This document shows, in pieces, positions 5,766 through 8,511 of a stretch of 8,511 nucleotides of DNA; positions within the stretch are counted from its first letter, which is position 1, and each line of letters begins with the position of its first letter. Location: NCBI GenBank assembly GCA_025457785.1, contig JALOTS010000114.1, positions 1 through 8,511 on the forward strand, written 5' to 3'. The notes under the pieces are model-generated. The model searched no databases. It was not told the DNA's origin and saw only the letters and a program-made list of their open reading frames with translations. Made by a program: the position numbers and the translations under genes. Source of the stretch: Pontiellaceae bacterium (GTDB lineage: Bacteria > Verrucomicrobiota > Kiritimatiellia > Kiritimatiellales > Tichowtungiaceae).

Positions 5766-7196
5766 ATGCTCCGCTCCTTCAAACTGAAAATCGGACTGCT
5801 CAGCGTCGCGTTTTCCGGCGTGCTGCTGCTGGGCTTCAGTCTGTTTTTCTTCCAGATGCTTTACCGGATCGGGATCGACCGGACTGACCGCGAACTGCGG
5901 GCGCTGGTTGAAGCCGACATCCGCAAAACCCAGCCGCGCAACCACTGGGCACGGTTTGAGGGCTCGCTCAAAACACTTTATGGCGATCTGTCTGACCGGC
6001 AGTTTATCCTCAACGTGGAAAGTTCAGTCGATGAACTTCTGTTTGTCTCACCGCAGTGGCCGCCGGAAGCGTCCGTCCTGAAAAAACCAGAGCCGGTTTC
6101 GGCAGTTCCGGCGGTTCCGCCGGAAGAGAGCCGTCCCCGTCCGTTTGATCAACCGCAAAATAAACGCCCGCCGGCAAACCCTCCGCTGGAAATCAGCGGC
6201 CCGGAATTTACAACCGTTGGAATCTGGCGGATCATCGCCATCCGCAATCCGGAGGTGACGCTCTGTCTGGGAACCAGTCTGGAGCCGCTGAATGCGGAAC
6301 TGAACCGCTTCCGCAACGCACTTTTACTGGCCGGGCCGGTCGCCCTGTTTCTGCTGAGTGTGTGCGGCTGGCTGCTGGCGCTGCTGGCACTGCGTCCGGT
6401 ACAAACCATCTCGCGCACCGTTGAAACCATCACGGCCCGCAATCTGGGACAGCGGATTACGGCGGCCCGTGCCGATCAGGAATTCCATCAGCTTATCGAA
6501 CTGATCAACGGGATGCTTAACCGGCTCGAAAAAAGTTTTCAGCAGGCGACGCGGTTCAGCGCCGATGCGGCGCATGAACTCAAAACCCCGCTCACGATTT
6601 TGCAGGGCGAGCTGGAACACGCGCTGCAGTCGGCAAAAGACAATTCCGCCGAACAGAAAACCTACAAGGAACTGCTCGACGAAGTCCAGCGGCTCAAATC
6701 CATCGTCCGCAAACTGCTGCTGCTTTCTCAGGCTGACTCCGGACAAATGGTCTTGAGCAAAGAACCCGTCAACCTCACCCGTATGATCGAAGCGGTTTGT
6801 GAAGACATACAACTCATTGCGCCGGGACTTGAGATCCGGACGGAGCTTCAGCCGGACGTACAGGTCATGGCCGATCCCGATCTGCTCAATCAGATCATCC
6901 AGAATCTGGCCGGCAATGCGGTAAAATTCTGTCGCGGCGAAGCGCCGATCACGATTTCACTCCAGACCAAAAACGAACGCACTGTGTTTCGTATTTCCAA
7001 TCGGGGAGAAATCATACCGGAAACCGACCGCGAAAAAATCTTTGAGCGGTTCTACCGCGCCAACCGGAACACCGAGGGGTCGGGACTGGGTCTCAGCCTG
7101 GCCCGTGAAATCGCCCGCGCCCACGGCGGCACACTGATACTCGAATCGAGCGGCTCCGATGGAACCGTCTTTTGTCTCGCGTTGCCCTCGGCGTGA
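5766..7196 (+). CDS. Two-component sensor histidine kinase, CusS/heavy-metal-sensor-like
   Basis: A complete 476-residue membrane kinase, the likely partner of the response regulator just upstream. Transmembrane helix 1 is at about 9-32 and helix 2 at about 184-209; the periplasmic sensor between them contains a proline-rich stretch (15 prolines in residues 96-140). A HAMP domain follows (about 208-262, 'LRPVQTISRTVETITARNLG'). The H-box is 'FSADAAHELKTPLTIL' with phospho-acceptor H270. The ATP-binding domain has an N-box 'QNLAGNAVKF' (N380, N384), an F-box 'EKIFERFYRA' and a G2 box 'GSGLGLSLAREIARAHGG' (438-455). The G1 box is 'ISNRGEIIPE', with Asn in place of the usual Asp of DxGxG; CusS-type kinases commonly have an 'NPG' form here, so it is probably active. 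The signal is unknown; the metal-sensor resemblance is by family style only. Confidence 0.94.
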   Translation: MLRSFKLKIGLLSVAFSGVLLLGFSLFFFQMLYRIGIDRTDRELRALVEADIRKTQPRNHWARFEGSLKTLYGDLSDRQFILNVESSVDELLFVSPQWPPEASVLKKPEPVSAVPAVPPEESRPRPFDQPQNKRPPANPPLEISGPEFTTVGIWRIIAIRNPEVTLCLGTSLEPLNAELNRFRNALLLAGPVALFLLSVCGWLLALLALRPVQTISRTVETITARNLGQRITAARADQEFHQLIELINGMLNRLEKSFQQATRFSADAAHELKTPLTILQGELEHALQSAKDNSAEQKTYKELLDEVQRLKSIVRKLLLLSQADSGQMVLSKEPVNLTRMIEAVCEDIQLIAPGLEIRTELQPDVQVMADPDLLNQIIQNLAGNAVKFCRGEAPITISLQTKNERTVFRISNRGEIIPETDREKIFERFYRANRNTEGSGLGLSLAREIARAHGGTLILESSGSDGTVFCLALPSA

Positions 7197-7209
7197 AGCC
7201 AATCCTGCA

Positions 7210-7262
7210 ACATTAAAAGCCAGCCGATTTTAATGTAAATCAGGGAATCAAATTCCCCGATT
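7210..7262. terminator. Convergent stem-loops between kinase and nucleotidyltransferase genes
   Basis: Stem 1: ACATTAAAA (7210-7218) and TTTTAATGT (7228-7236) pair perfectly around a 9-nt loop. Stem 2: AATC, one mismatch, GGGAAT (7238-7248), a CAA loop, then ATTCCC, one mismatch, GATT (7252-7262). They lie between two genes that end facing each other, so a bidirectional transcription stop is likely. Neither stem has a classic T-tract directly after it; six T's occur at 7290-7295. Confidence 0.4.
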
Positions 7263-7313
7263 GTCAGAATTAACGGCGTGTGGGAACAGTTTTTTGTATG
7301 ACGCTGGAGTTGG

Positions 7314-8378
7314 TCAGGTGACACGTAACGTCTTCTGCCAATAATAGTAGGCTTCTGGACTGCCTGCTTTGAGGCGATTGAGCGCTGCGTAGTCATCTTG
7401 CAATGGCGTAGCCGCCAAAATCTGAAGTTCTTCGATGTTGTAACGGGGAACAGCGGATGCTTTGACGCGTTTAAGTGCGGCAGCGAGCCAGGCAGCTTTT
7501 GCGGCACACACCTTGGCTTCATCCCGTGAAAACTTTTTGCCGATAATGTGACTGTCGAGTTGGCCAATGCCGGTTTCCAATGTTTGGACCTCTTCCGAAG
7601 CCGGGCAGCCTTTGAGCCCAATGAGGCTGATCAGGCGGGAAGCTTCAACGGTGTCATTCAGCACTTGTTCCCTGCTGAAGGCATTACCCCGATATGAATT
7701 TTCTACCTGCCAGATTTTTTCGTATGCCGCAAACAGCTCGTCCATGTCGCTGCACCGATCAAAGAGCGCTCCGATATCGGAACAATGCTTCAGAATCTTC
7801 AACGCCGCTTTGTGATTTGTGTACCGCACGCCAATCGTACCGGGTGCGAAGGCGGTCAGCTTGTCGGCGGTCAGACCTTCAACAGTTGGAACCTGCACGT
7901 TGAGCTGGTTTTCCGGAACGGCAAACGGAGTGGCGACCGGCTTGGTTATGGTTTGCGGATAAAGACACTCTTCTTCCAGCACATCCAACACAATATCGGC
8001 AGACTTCCCGTTGACTGCCGACGTGTAGCTGAATTTGTAATGAGAGCGTTTCGGCAGTCGATCCGGGTCGCGATGATCCATCTCAAAATTTTCGAAACGG
8101 CTCTCTGTTCCGATGGCCCGCAAAACGGATTCCATCTCAGCACCGGAAACGGTACAGACAATATCAACATCAATCGAAAGCCGCCGGATGTCTTCCAGCA
8201 GCAGCAACATGCAGGTTCCCCCCTTGAAGACAAACGGGAGGTCATACCGAACCAAATGGCCGACCAGTTCCAGAGCGTGAATGCTTTTTTCAAGCAGGCC
8301 GGGATCAACCCGCTGCATCTGTCCGCGCTGTGCGTCCAGCCACTCCTTCGTGAAGCACTTTTCCTGCAATACATTCAT
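7314..8378 (-). CDS. Nucleotidyl transferase of the AbiEii/AbiGii toxin family
   Basis: A 354-residue protein (from the ATG at 8378) of the DNA polymerase beta-type nucleotidyltransferase superfamily. Motif I is K52-G53-G54-T55 followed at normal spacing by 'RRLSIDVDIV' with D70 and D72 as the metal-binding pair. A second acidic strand is 'ADIVLDVLEEE' (D128, D132). The downstream 'LTADKLTAFAPGTIGVRY' (K173) and 'ILKHCSDIGALFDR' (D201) match the characteristic K and D motifs of one AbiEii subgroup. In characterised AbiE systems this toxin transfers nucleotides and is opposed by AbiEi, a DNA-binding antitoxin encoded just upstream, giving phage abortive infection. Here no AbiEi is recognisable in the bases available upstream, and the downstream neighbour is a convergent kinase. 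A GTG at 8408 would add ten residues but lies inside a palindrome, so ATG is preferred. Target unknown. Confidence 0.85.
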   Translation of the reverse strand: MNVLQEKCFTKEWLDAQRGQMQRVDPGLLEKSIHALELVGHLVRYDLPFVFKGGTCMLLLLEDIRRLSIDVDIVCTVSGAEMESVLRAIGTESRFENFEMDHRDPDRLPKRSHYKFSYTSAVNGKSADIVLDVLEEECLYPQTITKPVATPFAVPENQLNVQVPTVEGLTADKLTAFAPGTIGVRYTNHKAALKILKHCSDIGALFDRCSDMDELFAAYEKIWQVENSYRGNAFSREQVLNDTVEASRLISLIGLKGCPASEEVQTLETGIGQLDSHIIGKKFSRDEAKVCAAKAAWLAAALKRVKASAVPRYNIEELQILAATPLQDDYAALNRLKAGSPEAYYYWQKTLRVT

Positions 8379-8392
8379 GGTTTTATCCGCTG

Positions 8393-8437
8393 AATCTACT
8401 AGCGGCACTTTTTGACAAAAAGTGCCGTTAGTGGATT
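8393..8437. promoter_or_regulatory. 45-bp near-perfect palindrome upstream of the AbiEii-like gene
   Basis: The arms 8393-8414 and 8416-8437 (22 nt each) flank a single central A at 8415. Twenty of 22 positions are complementary and the other two are G-T wobbles. The core CGGCACTTTTTG/CAAAAAGTGCCG (8403-8427) is perfect over 12 bp. The palindrome ends 14 bases upstream of the nucleotidyltransferase ATG and covers the stop codon of the upstream ORF. It could be an operator for a dimeric regulator (AbiEi is known to bind inverted repeats in its own promoter) or a strong RNA hairpin between two genes. Confidence 0.55.
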
Positions 8438-8511
8438 ACGATGCCTTTTACAAGGCTTAGCAGGCCGGTTTTCCGACGGGTTGAATATTTCATTAACTCT
8501 GACATATCAAT
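8428..8511 (-). CDS. Short or truncated ORF upstream of the AbiEii-like gene
   Basis: Reading the minus strand from the window edge, a frame is open from 8511 to TAA at 8430-8428. It gives 'ID' and then MSELMKYSTRRKTGLLSLVK and 'GIVIH'. It may be the last 27 codons of a gene beyond the window, possibly the partner antitoxin, or a 25-codon small ORF starting at ATG 8505. The basic 'KYSTRRKTG' segment would suit a nucleic-acid-binding protein but proves nothing. The stop falls in the palindrome, 49 bases before the nucleotidyltransferase ATG, so the two could be co-transcribed. I do not recognise it. Confidence 0.3.
   Translation of the reverse strand: MDMSELMKYSTRRKTGLLSLVKGIVIH

Noticed and set aside
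5013..7196. Assigning the two-component system as a copper or silver regulator (cusRS)
   Set aside because: The resemblance is to a very broad family. No metal-binding residues, CusR box or efflux genes are seen beside it, so no gene symbol is given.
7785..8393. A 202-codon plus-strand ORF opposite the AbiEii-like gene
   Set aside because: The minus-strand frame holds the conserved nucleotidyltransferase motifs. The plus-strand product looks like a shadow rich in Q, H and R without any family pattern.
8379..8408. GTG start at 8408 adding ten residues to the AbiEii-like protein
   Set aside because: The codon lies inside the palindrome core with no ribosome binding site, and the extra residues do not resemble the family N-terminus; ATG 8378 is simpler.
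8393..8437. Integron attC site
   Set aside because: The ends only partly fit the RYYYAAC and GTTRRRY core sites, the arms meet at a single base without the usual extrahelical bases and variable loop, and no integrase or cassette array is visible.

Overview
The window reads as a bacterial chromosome segment of moderate GC, most likely from the PVC group, with Kiritimatiellota or Verrucomicrobiota as best guess. The pointers are a secreted beta-helix protein of the 'choice-of-anchor Q' style with thrombospondin type-3 calcium loops and an 'FYRI(R)' type C-terminus, a CusS-like kinase with the extended motif style common in that group, and short palindromic or tandem mini-repeats between genes. 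Lineage is inferred from protein style only; there is no rRNA or marker gene here.

Layout, left to right. (1) 2-1410, plus strand: the last 53 codons of an ABC-transporter ATPase, followed at once by a MacB/FtsX-type permease. Together they are the inner-membrane part of a MacAB-like exporter or a LolCDE-like extraction system whose remaining genes lie upstream. (2) 1411-1526: a gap with a small palindrome, a weak terminator-like hairpin and a 3 x 7-bp tandem repeat. (3) 1527-3104, minus strand: an exported six-hairpin (alpha/alpha)6 glycoside hydrolase of uncertain family. (4) 3105-3298: a divergent promoter region with a 13-bp-arm dyad that overlaps a candidate sigma-70 promoter. (5) 3299-4876, plus: a secreted right-handed beta-helix protein with about seven 22-residue coils. 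(6) 5013-7196, plus: an OmpR/CusR-type response regulator and a CusS-type histidine kinase. An 84-bp gap between them is almost filled by a long inverted repeat that also supplies part of the kinase ribosome binding site. (7) 7197-7313: a convergent gap with two stem-loops. (8) 7314-8378, minus: an AbiEii/AbiGii-type nucleotidyltransferase (type IV toxin family). It is preceded by a near-perfect 45-bp palindrome and by the end of a short or truncated upstream ORF that runs to the window edge.

How the parts may work together: the glycosidase and beta-helix protein are divergently transcribed, both exported, and share one regulatory gap, so they may act on extracellular polysaccharide or at the cell surface. 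The two-component system next to them could control them, itself or the exporter, but no sequence shows its target. The nucleotidyltransferase looks like a defence or toxin gene unrelated to the rest. Most genes are recognisable members of known families. The parts least explained by known genes are the three intergenic dyads (3192-3251, 5688-5756, 8393-8437) and the apparent lack of a recognisable antitoxin beside the AbiEii-like gene.
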